A program made the translations under genes and the position numbers. The notes beneath the pieces were generated by a model. That model did no database searches. It saw only the letters and a list, made by a program, of their open reading frames with translations, and was not told where the DNA came from. Below are positions 25,144 to 34,249 of a DNA stretch of 64,000 nt, in pieces (position 1 is the stretch's first letter; each line of letters opens with the position of its first letter). Source of the stretch: Acidobacteriota bacterium (GTDB taxonomy: Bacteria > Acidobacteriota > Terriglobia > Acidiferrales > UBA7541); the NCBI GenBank assembly GCA_013289695.1, contig JABCZK010000004.1, positions 123,470 to 187,469 on the forward strand, given 5' to 3'.

Positions 25144-25422
25144 CTAATTATTTTCGTCTTCCGGATCAAACGGCTCCGCCACAATCTTTCCGTCCGCCTT
25201 CTTCAGCAAAATTTCCACGCGTCCTTCAGCCTCTTCCAGCTGCTTCTGGCACTCGCGCGAAAGTTTCACGCCCTCTTCAAAGAGCCGCATCGCCTCGTCC
25301 AAAGACAAATCCGCGCTCTCCAAACGTTTCACCACTTCCTCGAGCCGCGTAAGCGACTTTTCAAAATCACCCTTCTTCGGCGCTTCCACCGGCACAACAG
25401 ATTTATTCGGCGTTGGACTCAT
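25144..25422 (-). CDS. xseB: exodeoxyribonuclease VII small subunit
   Basis: 92 residues, the expected size. FEKSLTRLEEVVKRLESADL and SLDEAMRLFEEGVKL form the XseB helical hairpin. It pairs with the large subunit XseA for single-strand DNA degradation; xseA is not upstream here, where a plus-strand hypothetical gene begins. Confidence 0.93.
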   Translation of the reverse strand: MSPTPNKSVVPVEAPKKGDFEKSLTRLEEVVKRLESADLSLDEAMRLFEEGVKLSRECQKQLEEAEGRVEILLKKADGKIVAEPFDPEDENN

Positions 25423-25496
25423 TCTGCCTCGTTCCGCGCAACCTGCAAGCGCTGCAAATGTCTCACCACTGTAGCAGCCAACCGGATTCTATCGCG

Positions 25497-25913
25497 ATGA
25501 TTTTCTTGCAGCAATGCCACACTTCCGCCGGTGCTGCCTCTGCTTCCGGTTACGCGAGCAATCACGACTGGAGCGCCGGAATCGTATTAATATCTGTCGA
25601 AGAGACGAAAGGGACCCAGCCTGACATTTGGATTGGCACCATCGAGATTAGCTGGTCGGATGAGAAAGCGCCGACTGTATTCCACCCTGCTTTCACCGTG
25701 GTCACAACTTGGGCGGCAAGCCCTGAAGAATTCCGTGAGAAGTGCGTCCGAAGGTTGGAGAGCTACGCTTGGAAGCTTCTAGACGTCGCGCAGGCCAATC
25801 CCGTACCTAACGAAGGAGAATTTAGCGAAGAAGTCGAAGACATGTTAGCGAGAGCAAGGACGAATCCCAACGCGATTATCTACGATACTTTCCATTCGTA
25901 TCCGGTGATGTGA
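25497..25913 (+). CDS. hypothetical protein
   Basis: 138 residues from ATG 25497; the frame is open to 25413 but that would overlap xseB. Soluble and acidic, with WIGTIEISWSDEKAPTVFHP and a helical segment EEFREKCVRRLESYAWKLLD. No signal peptide or membrane span, and no family I recognise. It stands alone and diverges from xseB. The 167 bases after it (25914-26080) show no gene. Confidence 0.6.
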   Translation: MIFLQQCHTSAGAASASGYASNHDWSAGIVLISVEETKGTQPDIWIGTIEISWSDEKAPTVFHPAFTVVTTWAASPEEFREKCVRRLESYAWKLLDVAQANPVPNEGEFSEEVEDMLARARTNPNAIIYDTFHSYPVM

Positions 25914-26080
25914 ATACCTTAAATGAGCACGTCTCCAGCGATGCGATTTGCCGAAGCACACCGAAACCAATCGCGCATCGCATTAGTCCCCATCTTTCGT
26001 ACGTGTGAACGCACGACATAGTTCCAGAAAGGCCAGCCATAGGTTACTCCTGATCTAAGCCCTACCCGGAAACTGCCCCA

Positions 26081-28555
26081 CTACCTCCCGTCGGCTGGCA
26101 ATAGCGCCAGCCGATGCGCGCGCACCGCATCCTCAGCGGCAATCGTAAACGGCGCGGGAATACCGCGCCCCGCGAACCATTCCGCAAACTGGTCTCGATA
26201 ATACGGACTGCCGTACTGCCCCGATTCGCCAGAGGGAATTTCCATCAGCGATCCATCGAAATTCGCCAAATCTGCCACAAAGCGCATCGCCGGACCATGC
26301 CCCACGCCCATCGCCCGCACCGTGTCAATCGTCCCGCCCTGCTCGTAAGGCCCAATGCTCAGCAAACCGTGAAGCAATCCCGAACGGCCCAGCGGATGAA
26401 CCATGTCCAGCGGGTGCAGCCGCCCCCAATTCCACTCGGACTCGGTCGCTTGGCCCGTCTGCTTCTGCAAAGCAGCCACTGCGTCATCCGCGCTGGCCAT
26501 CAACAACTCATCGTAGTTCGCAAATCCGCTCGGCAGCCACATCGCCGGCCGCGCACCCAAAATATTCTCCAGAAATACTTTGTCGCGCCACCACACGTCG
26601 TTATAAACACTCTGCGGCTCCCACAACTCGTACTTCGTAACCTCATCGCCCAAATAAGGCTGCAGCAAGCGCACAAAAAGAGCCCGCCGCGTGTATTCCA
26701 CAAACGAAGTCTCGACCGACTCCGCGCTAGCCCGCGCATCCCATCTGGCCAGCTTCGCGATCAATCGCTGCGTCCGCGCATCCCCGGGCTGCTGCGCCTT
26801 CGCCGCTTGCAGCAGGGCAGTGGCCAAAAAACGATTTGGCAAGCTGGCGATATCGTTCTGAATCGCGTTGGAATCCGCAATTGTTAGCCCGGCGCGCCCA
26901 GAAAGCAATTCATAAAGCCGCGCCGTCCGATAAGGCCCCGCCTGCCGATCCGACAAATAATATTTGTACCCCGGCCCCACCGTCCGCGCATTCGCCGTAG
27001 CAATAATCCCGTCCGGCGGATTTTCCACGCGCGGCAGCTCTTCGAATGGAATGTATCCCTTCCACTCGTACGCGTCCGTATCGCCGGGCACCGGCAACGC
27101 GCCATCGCCACTAGCGCGCATCGGAATCCGTGCCGGAATCGTGAACCCGATATTCCCATCCACATCCGCGTAGATCGTATTCTGCCCCGGCCCCGCAATA
27201 TGACGCGTAGTCTCGATAAACGAAGCCCAATCCTGCACCTCGCCCAACAATGGAAATCCGAAATCCAGCCCTCCAGTCTCCAGCGCCGTCCACCGCAACG
27301 CATAAGCCCGCCCGCCTCGCTCCGCCGGGCCGCGATAAACGATCGGACCATGCCGCGTTACCACTACGTCCAGCGTCACATCCGGTTTCCCGCGCACACG
27401 AATCACTTCGTGGCGCACCTCCGCAGTCAGCATCTTGCCGTTAGCGGAATATTCCAGCGGATTCGCATCAGAAAAGTTCTCGATGTAGAGATCCTCTACA
27501 TCCGCGTTGCTGTTCGTGAATCCCCACGCGATCCGGTCGTTGTGCCCGATGATCACCAGCGGCGCACCCGGCAACGCAAATCCCGCCACGTTCAGCCCCG
27601 GCGCCGTCAGATGCACGATGTACCACAGCGCCGGCATCGAAAGCTGCAGATGCGTGTCGTTCGCCAGCAGCGGCTTGCCCGAAGCCGTATGCGCCCCGCT
27701 AACCACAAAATTGTTGCTGCCGATTATTTCCGACGACTCCTCCTCGAACTGCGCCAGAAAATTCCGCGCCGCATCCCATGTATGCGAAACAAACGGTGGC
27801 CCGTCATCATAGCCGCGCGCGCGATCAACCAGCCGCATCGAGGACTTCAGACCCGCCGAAGCAGCACGCGATGGCAGGGAAGCCGGTTCCGTCCAAATAG
27901 AATGGTCCAGCGGCGAATCGCTCACAAACAAATCCCGCGCGCGTTCCTCTCCCACCTTCTCCGTAACCCACTGCCGGTTCAGCTTTCCCTTCCACGTAGA
28001 AGTCAGCGTCTTGTACATATACAAACTGATCAGATAAGTGTCCGCCGGAGTCCAAGCCCGCGGCTTATAACCCAGCACAACAAACTCGATCGGCAATTTC
28101 TCGCCGCGCTTCGTAATGTTGTCGTTCACTCCGCGCGCATAAGCCTCCAGCAGCTCGCGAATCTCCGGAGCAGCATCCACCACCGCGCGTTCCGCCGCCT
28201 GCCGCATCCCCAGCGTGCGATTTTCCCGGTCGTAGGCGAGCCCCAATTCGCCAAAAATTTCGCTCAAGTCTCCACTCGCCGCCCGCCGCAACAAATCCAT
28301 CTGCCACAACCGATCCTGCGCCATCACATAGCCCTGCGCTGTCACCACATCCCGTAGCGATTTCGCGCGAATCCAGGGCCGCCCCCAGGCGTCGCGGTCC
28401 ACAATCACGCCGTCCTGCAACCCGCCAATCGCGACGCTTCCATCCAGCTTCGCCAGCGGCCTGCGCACCAGCCACCAGCTCAGCACGAACCCTGCCCCAA
28501 TGACCACCAGAAGCCCCGCAAGCAAATTTCGAAAAATCCGCGATGCGCGCGTCAT
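26081..28555 (-). CDS. penicillin acylase family (S45) N-terminal nucleophile hydrolase
   Basis: 824 residues, the usual size. An N-terminal membrane or signal segment (NLLAGLLVVIGAGFVLSWWLV) predicts export or anchoring. Alpha-chain blocks: DGVIVDRDAWGRPWIRA and GYVMAQDRLWQMDLLRR. The autocatalytic cleavage point is GSNNFVVSG, making Ser280 the N-terminal nucleophile of the beta chain. Further on are PLLANDTHLQLSMPALWY and GHNDRIAWGFTN. Family members hydrolyse beta-lactams, N-acyl homoserine lactones or other amides; the substrate cannot be told. Confidence 0.93.
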   Translation of the reverse strand: MTRASRIFRNLLAGLLVVIGAGFVLSWWLVRRPLAKLDGSVAIGGLQDGVIVDRDAWGRPWIRAKSLRDVVTAQGYVMAQDRLWQMDLLRRAASGDLSEIFGELGLAYDRENRTLGMRQAAERAVVDAAPEIRELLEAYARGVNDNITKRGEKLPIEFVVLGYKPRAWTPADTYLISLYMYKTLTSTWKGKLNRQWVTEKVGEERARDLFVSDSPLDHSIWTEPASLPSRAASAGLKSSMRLVDRARGYDDGPPFVSHTWDAARNFLAQFEEESSEIIGSNNFVVSGAHTASGKPLLANDTHLQLSMPALWYIVHLTAPGLNVAGFALPGAPLVIIGHNDRIAWGFTNSNADVEDLYIENFSDANPLEYSANGKMLTAEVRHEVIRVRGKPDVTLDVVVTRHGPIVYRGPAERGGRAYALRWTALETGGLDFGFPLLGEVQDWASFIETTRHIAGPGQNTIYADVDGNIGFTIPARIPMRASGDGALPVPGDTDAYEWKGYIPFEELPRVENPPDGIIATANARTVGPGYKYYLSDRQAGPYRTARLYELLSGRAGLTIADSNAIQNDIASLPNRFLATALLQAAKAQQPGDARTQRLIAKLARWDARASAESVETSFVEYTRRALFVRLLQPYLGDEVTKYELWEPQSVYNDVWWRDKVFLENILGARPAMWLPSGFANYDELLMASADDAVAALQKQTGQATESEWNWGRLHPLDMVHPLGRSGLLHGLLSIGPYEQGGTIDTVRAMGVGHGPAMRFVADLANFDGSLMEIPSGESGQYGSPYYRDQFAEWFAGRGIPAPFTIAAEDAVRAHRLALLPADGR

Positions 28556-28712
28556 CCGTCTCGGCCCTTAGTTACTTGCTCCAACAGCGGCGGAGTGTAG
28601 CCCACAAAATCACCAGCGTGCAATCCAGCGAACCGCCGATGCAGCCACAACTCGTCCTCCGCGCCCTAGCTAACTATTGCCCCGGCGCCCCCAACCGATG
28701 CAAAATCCCGCC

Positions 28713-29270
28713 ATGCCTCACGAATTCACAGATTCTTTCCTTACCGACGCCATCCGCGTCCTCCGCTATTACAAACACCTCGGTGAACGCGCCATCGCGC
28801 AAGCTCCCGACGAGGCGTTGGGTATCGCCCTCGACGAAGAATCGAATTCCATCGCCATCATCGTCAAACATCTCCGCGGCAATATGCGCTCCCGCTGGAC
28901 TGACTTCCTCACCGCCGACGGCGAAAAACCCGACCGCAATCGCGACACTGAATTCGAATCGCCAGCCGCAACCCGCGACCAACTCATTGCCCAATGGGAA
29001 GCCGGCTGGAAATTCCTCTTCGACGCCCTAGCCGCGCTCACCGACGCCGACCTAGGCCGCAAAGTCCTCATCCGAAACGAACCCCACTCCGTCATGCAAG
29101 CGATCAATCGTCAAGTAGCCCACTATTCCTACCACGTAGGCCAAATCGTATTTCTAGCCAAACACTTCGCCGCCGCGCATTGGACCACGCTAACAGTCCC
29201 GCGCGGAAAATCCGCCGAAGCGACTGCGAAGATCGGCGCCGCCCAAGAGTCAAAGCAACCAACAAAGTAG
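28713..29270 (+). CDS. DUF1572 / DinB-superfamily protein
   Basis: 185 residues from ATG 28713 (MPHEFTDSFL), chosen because relatives begin this way; an ATG at 28698 is possible. Pattern: RYYKHLGERAIAQ, SIAIIVKHLRGNMRSRWTDF, and the late QVAHYSYHVGQIVFLAKHF with conserved His that probably bind a metal. Four-helix DinB superfamily; function unknown. Plus strand, alone between the S45 acylase and the CNNM gene. Confidence 0.82.
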   Translation: MPHEFTDSFLTDAIRVLRYYKHLGERAIAQAPDEALGIALDEESNSIAIIVKHLRGNMRSRWTDFLTADGEKPDRNRDTEFESPAATRDQLIAQWEAGWKFLFDALAALTDADLGRKVLIRNEPHSVMQAINRQVAHYSYHVGQIVFLAKHFAAAHWTTLTVPRGKSAEATAKIGAAQESKQPTK

Positions 29271-29400
29271 TCGAGCGAACAGTCGACGAAACTCCACCAG
29301 GATGCGGCCAGATGTCCGCGTTCTCAACCGGCGCCACTAATCGCCAATCACTAATCACACATCACTCGCCATCGCTTTTCCCCCATTACCCCGCGCCTCT

Positions 29401-29409
29401 TGCTAAAAT
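29401..29409 (+). promoter_or_regulatory. extended -10 element close to a start codon
   Basis: TGCTAAAAT (TAAAAT 29404-29409) lies only 9 bases before ATG 29419, so transcription would start at about 29416 and the mRNA would be nearly leaderless. No Shine-Dalgarno is visible upstream of the ATG, which agrees with this. Confidence 0.4.
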
Positions 29410-29418
29410 CAACCAGCA

Positions 29419-31008
29419 ATGATCGCCCTGCAACTGTTCGCCGTCTTCGCGCTGGTCGGCATAAACGCCTTCTTCTCCGCCGCCGAATTTTCCCTGATCG
29501 CCGTCCGCCAATCGCGCGTCCGCCAGCTCGTCGAACAAGGCGATGCCCGCGCCAAAGTCGTCGAAATCCTGCTCACCGACCTCACCCGCGTAGTGTCCGG
29601 GGTGCAAGTCGGCATCACTCTCGCGAGCCTCTCACTCGGCTACCTCGGTGAAATCACTCTCGCCGGAATTCTCAGCCCGCTCGTGCAAGCGATCCCGCGT
29701 CCGTGGGCCGCGATAATCGCTCATGGCGCCGCGCTGGCCATCGCATTCGGCGTGCTCACCGTGCTGCAAGTCGTCCTCGGCGAACTCGTCCCCAAAAGCC
29801 TCAGCCTAGCGCGCGCCGAACGCGTAGCCCTGCTCATCGCGCGTCCATTTTCCTGGTTTCTAAACACTTTTCGCTGGGCGATTGACCTTCTCGACGGCTG
29901 GGCCGAAAAAATCGTCGGCGCGCTTGGCGTGATTTCGCCTCACAGCCACACCCTAGTGCGTTCCACAGAAGAATTGCAGGTGATGATCCAGCAGGCGCGC
30001 GATCGCGGCCTGCTCCCCGCCGCCGAAGTAAAATTCATTCAAGCCGCGATGGAACTCGGCCAGATCCAAGCTCGCGAAGTCATGGTCCCGCGCCCGGATG
30101 TCCACGCCCTTCCCGCCTCCGCCAGCCTCGAAGACGTCATGACCATGTTCGCGACCACACAGCGCTCGCGCATTCCCGTGTACGAAGGCACGCTCGACCA
30201 CGTCCTCGGCTTCGTCCATATCAAGGACATGATCTGGATCCTTCTCGATCGCGCTCGCCGTGCCGAAGATCACCAGCCACTACCCGAATACAATCTACGC
30301 ACCGTTCTGCGCGACGCGCTCATCGTTCCCGAAACCAAGCCCGTCAGCGAGCTGCTCCTCGAGTTTCGCGCGCGCCGCACCGGCCTCGCCATGATCGTTG
30401 ACGAATTCGGCAGCATCCTCGGCCTCGCCACGCTCGAAGACATTCTCGAGCAGATGGTCGGCGAAATTCATGATGAATTCGACGTCGTCGAGCGCCCGCT
30501 CACTCTCCCCGACGGCGGCATGATCTTCGACGCGGCCATCAGAATCCGCGAGCTCGCTGCGCGCTACAATATCGTGCTCCCTGAAGATCCCTCCTACGAA
30601 ACCGTCGGTGGTTTCGTACTGACGCGCCTCGGATTTATCCCGCGCGGCAGCGAAAGCTTCGAGGCCGACGGCTATCGCTTCACAGTAATGGAAATGGATC
30701 ATCGACGCGTCTCGCGCCTGAAAATCAAGCCTCTGCCCCCAGCGATTGTCCCGTCGCCCGCGCCGGAATCTGCGCCGGAATCTGCAGAAGCCGCGCACGC
30801 CGAGCAGCACGTCTCCAGCGCAAATCACAAAGCACCAGCCGAAGTTTTAGAGATGCCCTCACTAACCTCCGTGGCCGATTCACGCAGCGTCAAAAAAGTC
30901 CGCCGCACCGCCCGTAAGAAATCTCGCAAGCCCCCCGACGCAACTCCGGTACCCTCTCCCGACGAGCCCGCAACAGATGCGCCGTCCTCGGGGCCAGCCC
31001 ATAAATGA
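29419..31008 (+). CDS. CNNM/CBS-domain membrane protein (CorC/HlyC type)
   Basis: 529 residues. An N-terminal DUF21 (CNNM) region with about four membrane helices (VFALVGINAFFSAAEFSLIAV onward to about residue 180). Then two CBS domains (MVPRPDVHALPASASLEDV; VPETKPVSELLLEFRARRTG) and a CorC_HlyC transporter-associated domain (IFDAAIRIRELAARYNIVL). These proteins are linked to Mg or other cation transport; 'haemolysin' is a legacy name. An unusual Ala/Pro/Lys-rich tail of about 90 residues follows. It overlaps the DppB-like gene by 4 bases. Confidence 0.9.
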   Translation: MIALQLFAVFALVGINAFFSAAEFSLIAVRQSRVRQLVEQGDARAKVVEILLTDLTRVVSGVQVGITLASLSLGYLGEITLAGILSPLVQAIPRPWAAIIAHGAALAIAFGVLTVLQVVLGELVPKSLSLARAERVALLIARPFSWFLNTFRWAIDLLDGWAEKIVGALGVISPHSHTLVRSTEELQVMIQQARDRGLLPAAEVKFIQAAMELGQIQAREVMVPRPDVHALPASASLEDVMTMFATTQRSRIPVYEGTLDHVLGFVHIKDMIWILLDRARRAEDHQPLPEYNLRTVLRDALIVPETKPVSELLLEFRARRTGLAMIVDEFGSILGLATLEDILEQMVGEIHDEFDVVERPLTLPDGGMIFDAAIRIRELAARYNIVLPEDPSYETVGGFVLTRLGFIPRGSESFEADGYRFTVMEMDHRRVSRLKIKPLPPAIVPSPAPESAPESAEAAHAEQHVSSANHKAPAEVLEMPSLTSVADSRSVKKVRRTARKKSRKPPDATPVPSPDEPATDAPSSGPAHK

Positions 31009-31925
31009 TTCGTTACATTTCAATCCGCTTGCTGTTCGCCCTTCCGGCGCTATGGCTCATCCTCACCATGGTTTTCCTGCTCGCACACATTGTTCCCGGC
31101 GATCCAGTCGCGCAAATGCTCGGAGAAGGCGCCCGCGCCGAGGACTTGACGCAACTCCGCCACGCGCTCGGCCTCGATCTGCCGCTCCCCGTGCAATACG
31201 GCCGTTATCTCGCGGGCGTGCTGCACGGAAACCTCGGCGAATCGTTCCGCTTCCAGCGGCCCGTGCTAAAAGTTGTCGCCGAACACTATCCCGCCACGCT
31301 TGAACTCGCCGCAGTAGCGCTTTTAATCTGCGCGCTCATTGGAATCCCTGCTGGAGTGCTAGCCGCGCACAAACGCGGCGAAAGAACCGACCACGCCGTC
31401 GGCGTCCTCACTCTTTTTGGCCTCTCCGTCCCGAATTTCGCGCTCGGCCCAGTTCTCATCCTCTTCTTTTCAGTGGTGCTCGGCTGGCTCCCGGTTTCCG
31501 GGCGCGGTGGCATCTCACATCTCATTCTGCCCGCATTCACGCTGGGCGCGGCGCTCGCGGCCATCCTCACGCGCATGGTGCGCACCTCCGTGATCGAAGA
31601 GCTTTCCGCTGATTACGTGCGCACGGCGCGCTCGAAAGGCGTCTCGGAATCCGGCGTGCTCTTTCGTCACGCCCTGCGCAACGCGCTGATTCCGATCCTC
31701 ACCATTCTTGGCCTGCAATTCGGCACGCTGCTCGCCGGCACCATCGTCACCGAATCCATTTTTTCCTGGCCGGGCATCGGACGGCTGGCAGTGCAGGCCA
31801 TCGGCGCGCGTGATTATCCGTTGCTGCAAGGCTGCATTCTGCTGATCGCCGTCTCCTACGTATTCGTCAATCTGCTCACCGACCTGGTGTACGCGCTGGT
31901 GGATCCCCGGGTGCGCTTCGAATGA
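31005..31925 (+). CDS. ABC transporter permease, DppB/OppB type
   Basis: 306 residues, six predicted membrane helices. Typical N terminus (RYISIRLLFALPALWLILTMVFLL) and HIVPGDPVAQMLG. The EAA loop that contacts the ATPase is in ADYVRTARSKGVSESGVLFRHALRNALIP. Transports peptides, nickel or similar with DppC, ATPases and a binding protein. Start and stop overlap both neighbours (ATGA), so it is coupled to the CNNM gene and the DppC gene. Confidence 0.92.
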   Translation: MIRYISIRLLFALPALWLILTMVFLLAHIVPGDPVAQMLGEGARAEDLTQLRHALGLDLPLPVQYGRYLAGVLHGNLGESFRFQRPVLKVVAEHYPATLELAAVALLICALIGIPAGVLAAHKRGERTDHAVGVLTLFGLSVPNFALGPVLILFFSVVLGWLPVSGRGGISHLILPAFTLGAALAAILTRMVRTSVIEELSADYVRTARSKGVSESGVLFRHALRNALIPILTILGLQFGTLLAGTIVTESIFSWPGIGRLAVQAIGARDYPLLQGCILLIAVSYVFVNLLTDLVYALVDPRVRFE

Positions 31926-32833
31926 GCGCGACGCAAACGAAATCTCCGCCACGCGGTCTCGTGCGCGAACTTCTGCGCGAGCTAACCGATTTTCTGCACC
32001 GCAGCGTTCCCGGACGCTGGGGATTTGCGCTCACGTTACTTCTGGTGATTGTCGCGCTGGCCGCGCCCTGGCTCGCTCCTTACGATCCGGTCGCGCAAAA
32101 TTTGCCCGCGCGCCTAGTCGCGCCCACCGCCGCGCACTGGATGGGCACCGACGAGCTCGGCCGCGACATTCTCTCGCGCATCATCTTCGGCACGCGCGTT
32201 TCCATGCTAGTCAGCATCTGTGTGGTTTTCGGTGCGGGAATAATCGGCCTGGCAATCGGCGCGGTCGCGGGCTATTTTGGCGGGTGGTTCGATCGCTTCG
32301 TCAACATCATCCTGATCAATGCGTTTCTCTCGTTTCCCGGAATCCTGCTGGCCATCGCCTTCGCCGCGTTTCTGGGTCCGGGCCTCGACAAGGTAATTCT
32401 CGCGCTTGTCGTCACCGGCTGGGCCGGCTACGCACGCCTCGCGCGCGCGCAAATTCTGCAGGCCAAGGAAATGGAATACGTGCTGGCCGCGCGTTCTCTG
32501 GGCGCTTCGCACGCCCGCGTTCTAGTTCGCCACCTCCTTCCCAATATCTTGCAACCCGTTCTCGTCCAAGCCACCATTGCCATGGCCGGCGCCATCCTCG
32601 CCGAATCCACTCTCAGTTTTCTCGGCGTCGGAATTCTCGCGCCCATGCCCAGTTGGGGCGCCATGCTCAACGACGCGCGCGGCCACCTCTTCGACGCCCC
32701 ACACTTGGTAATCTTCCCAGCCCTAGGAGTGATGACGGCAGTCCTAGCCTTCAACCTACTAGGCGACGCCCTCCGCGACTGGCTCGACCCCCGCATGCGC
32801 TCCTACCTGATCATCACCTCGCTAGCCCGCTAA
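31922..32833 (+). CDS. ABC transporter permease, DppC/OppC type
   Basis: 303 residues. N-terminal OppC-type segment, then WMGTDELGRDILSRIIFGTR, which is characteristic of the family. The EAA loop is in EYVLAARSLGASHARVLVRHLLPN, and the C terminus has LSFLGVGILAPMPSWGAML. It forms the channel with the DppB-like protein. No substrate-binding protein or ATPase gene is adjacent, so the partners are encoded elsewhere. Confidence 0.92.
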   Translation: MSATQTKSPPRGLVRELLRELTDFLHRSVPGRWGFALTLLLVIVALAAPWLAPYDPVAQNLPARLVAPTAAHWMGTDELGRDILSRIIFGTRVSMLVSICVVFGAGIIGLAIGAVAGYFGGWFDRFVNIILINAFLSFPGILLAIAFAAFLGPGLDKVILALVVTGWAGYARLARAQILQAKEMEYVLAARSLGASHARVLVRHLLPNILQPVLVQATIAMAGAILAESTLSFLGVGILAPMPSWGAMLNDARGHLFDAPHLVIFPALGVMTAVLAFNLLGDALRDWLDPRMRSYLIITSLAR

Positions 32834-32855
32834 ACGCGCAAGCAATACTCGGTAA

Positions 32856-32883
32856 GGGCGCTGCTTGCTGCGCCCCAGCTTGC
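32856..32883. repeat. 28-bp repeat, inverted copy at 53773-53800
   Basis: GGGCGCTGCTTGCTGCGCCC followed by CAGCTTGC. It is an exact reverse complement of 53773-53800 and is itself palindromic (GGGCGC-TGCTTGCT-GCGCCC). It lies in the gap 32834-33037, which also has GGGGCACGGCACGCCGTGCC near 32914 and no gene. Confidence 0.65.
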
Positions 32884-33037
32884 CACGATGTCAGCTCCGC
32901 CACAGGTTCGTAGGGGCACGGCACGCCGTGCCTGTGAAAACATGGTGGAAGCCCGATAACACAACCACCCATCAATCAATTCGGAATGAAACCGCAGGAA
33001 AAATCCGCAGAAAATCGCGAACAGAAGAACACCAGAA

Positions 33038-33832
33038 TCACCCCAACTCCACCGTAACCTCAGCGCCCCGCCCAATGCCCAACACCCGCGCCGCATTCCC
33101 CTTATTCACGCACAATTCCAAATACCCGCCCGAACCGATAATCGCAAACGGTTCGCCCGCCGTACCCGACGCAAACGTCGGCAACAACTTCCTAATCTCC
33201 GCATTCCCAGCTCGAATCGTGAATTTCGCGTCTGGCGCAACCAGCGCCGGCGTCTCCTCGCCCTTCAAATTCGTAATCAAATTCCCAAAATTATCCAGCT
33301 TCAGCACCACGCACTTGATCGAATTTCCGTTCACCTTCGGCTTCGGAATGCCGAACCGCACAAAGTCCTCGATAAGCTCGCCGAAACTCGCCGTTTGCCA
33401 GTTCTTCGAAAGCCATCCCGCCACCGGCGCGAAAATATCGCGCCCATGAAAAGTATTGCTCACCGGCTGCCGAAAATAGTGTTCCGAAGTGATATGCCAC
33501 GCAAAAAGCGATTCCGACTGATCGTAAATCGCGGATAGCACTCCATTATCCGGCGCCACAAAATAATGTTGATCCCCGGCAACCAGAATCGGCCGCCGCT
33601 GCGTGCCCACGCCCGGATCCACCACCACCATGTGAATCGTTTTCGACGGGAAATAGCGATACGCCTGGCTGATCGTGAGCGCTCCGTCCAGCACGTCGTG
33701 CGCAATCACGTTGTGCGTGATATCCACGATGCTCACCTCGGGATTGATGCTCAGGATCACTCCCTTGATCACTCCCACAAGGTGGTCGCTCGTCCCGTAA
33801 TCCGTCGTCAGAGTAATAATTGGCCGCGCCAA
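33038..33832 (-). CDS. S-adenosylmethionine hydroxide adenosyltransferase (SAM hydrolase)
   Basis: 264 residues of the DUF62/SAM_adeno_trans family, related to chlorinase and fluorinase, converting SAM and water to adenosine and methionine. Signature blocks: ITLTTDYGTSDHLVGVIKGV, DITHNVIAHDV, HMVVVDPGVGTQRRPI and VAPDNGVLS; a C-terminal beta domain carries DNFGNLITN. The length is normal. It ends 204 bases from the convergent permease gene. Confidence 0.9.
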   Translation of the reverse strand: MARPIITLTTDYGTSDHLVGVIKGVILSINPEVSIVDITHNVIAHDVLDGALTISQAYRYFPSKTIHMVVVDPGVGTQRRPILVAGDQHYFVAPDNGVLSAIYDQSESLFAWHITSEHYFRQPVSNTFHGRDIFAPVAGWLSKNWQTASFGELIEDFVRFGIPKPKVNGNSIKCVVLKLDNFGNLITNLKGEETPALVAPDAKFTIRAGNAEIRKLLPTFASGTAGEPFAIIGSGGYLELCVNKGNAARVLGIGRGAEVTVELG

Positions 33833-34199
33833 GTTTTGCCCCCTTGATTTGCGCGGCCGACCCGCAAAAATCTGTGCTGCCGCGTTCTTCGACGCTATCG
33901 GACGCCCGCAACCCTGTCAAGGCAACCCGCGCGTACCTGTAACGCACTCGTACTACCGCTGCTCGATACAGCTGCCCTGGTTTGCGTCGCGCGCACGTCC
34001 CTTCGGCGGATTTGTAATGGCGCTGTGTCGGTCTGGCCAGCGACAAACTTCAGGTGGTCTAGCCACTAGCCACTCGTCACTAACCACAGCTTTTATGACC
34101 GACCGTGACTAATTTCTCGCCAAGCGCAACATATAGTCCGCGAGCTCTGGCGCGTTGGCTTACCCTAGAAATAAGGCACAGCGCGCGGCAGGCCTTTGC

Positions 34200-34228
34200 T
34201 TGACCGCTCCGTCCGCTACCGCTATTCT
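34200..34228 (+). promoter_or_regulatory. sigma-70-like promoter of the cysteine desulfurase gene
   Basis: TTGACC (34200-34205), 17-base spacer, TATTCT (34223-34228), 21 bases before ATG 34250. The rest of the gap 33833-34249 holds no gene; near 34040-34080 there is a short degenerate run of TAGCCACT-like units. Confidence 0.55.
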
Positions 34229-34249
34229 GAATACTCGCAAGCCTTCGAC

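Noticed and set aside
34040..34080. Short TAGCCACT tandem units as a CRISPR or VNTR
   Set aside because: Only two or three degenerate units without spacers or cas genes.
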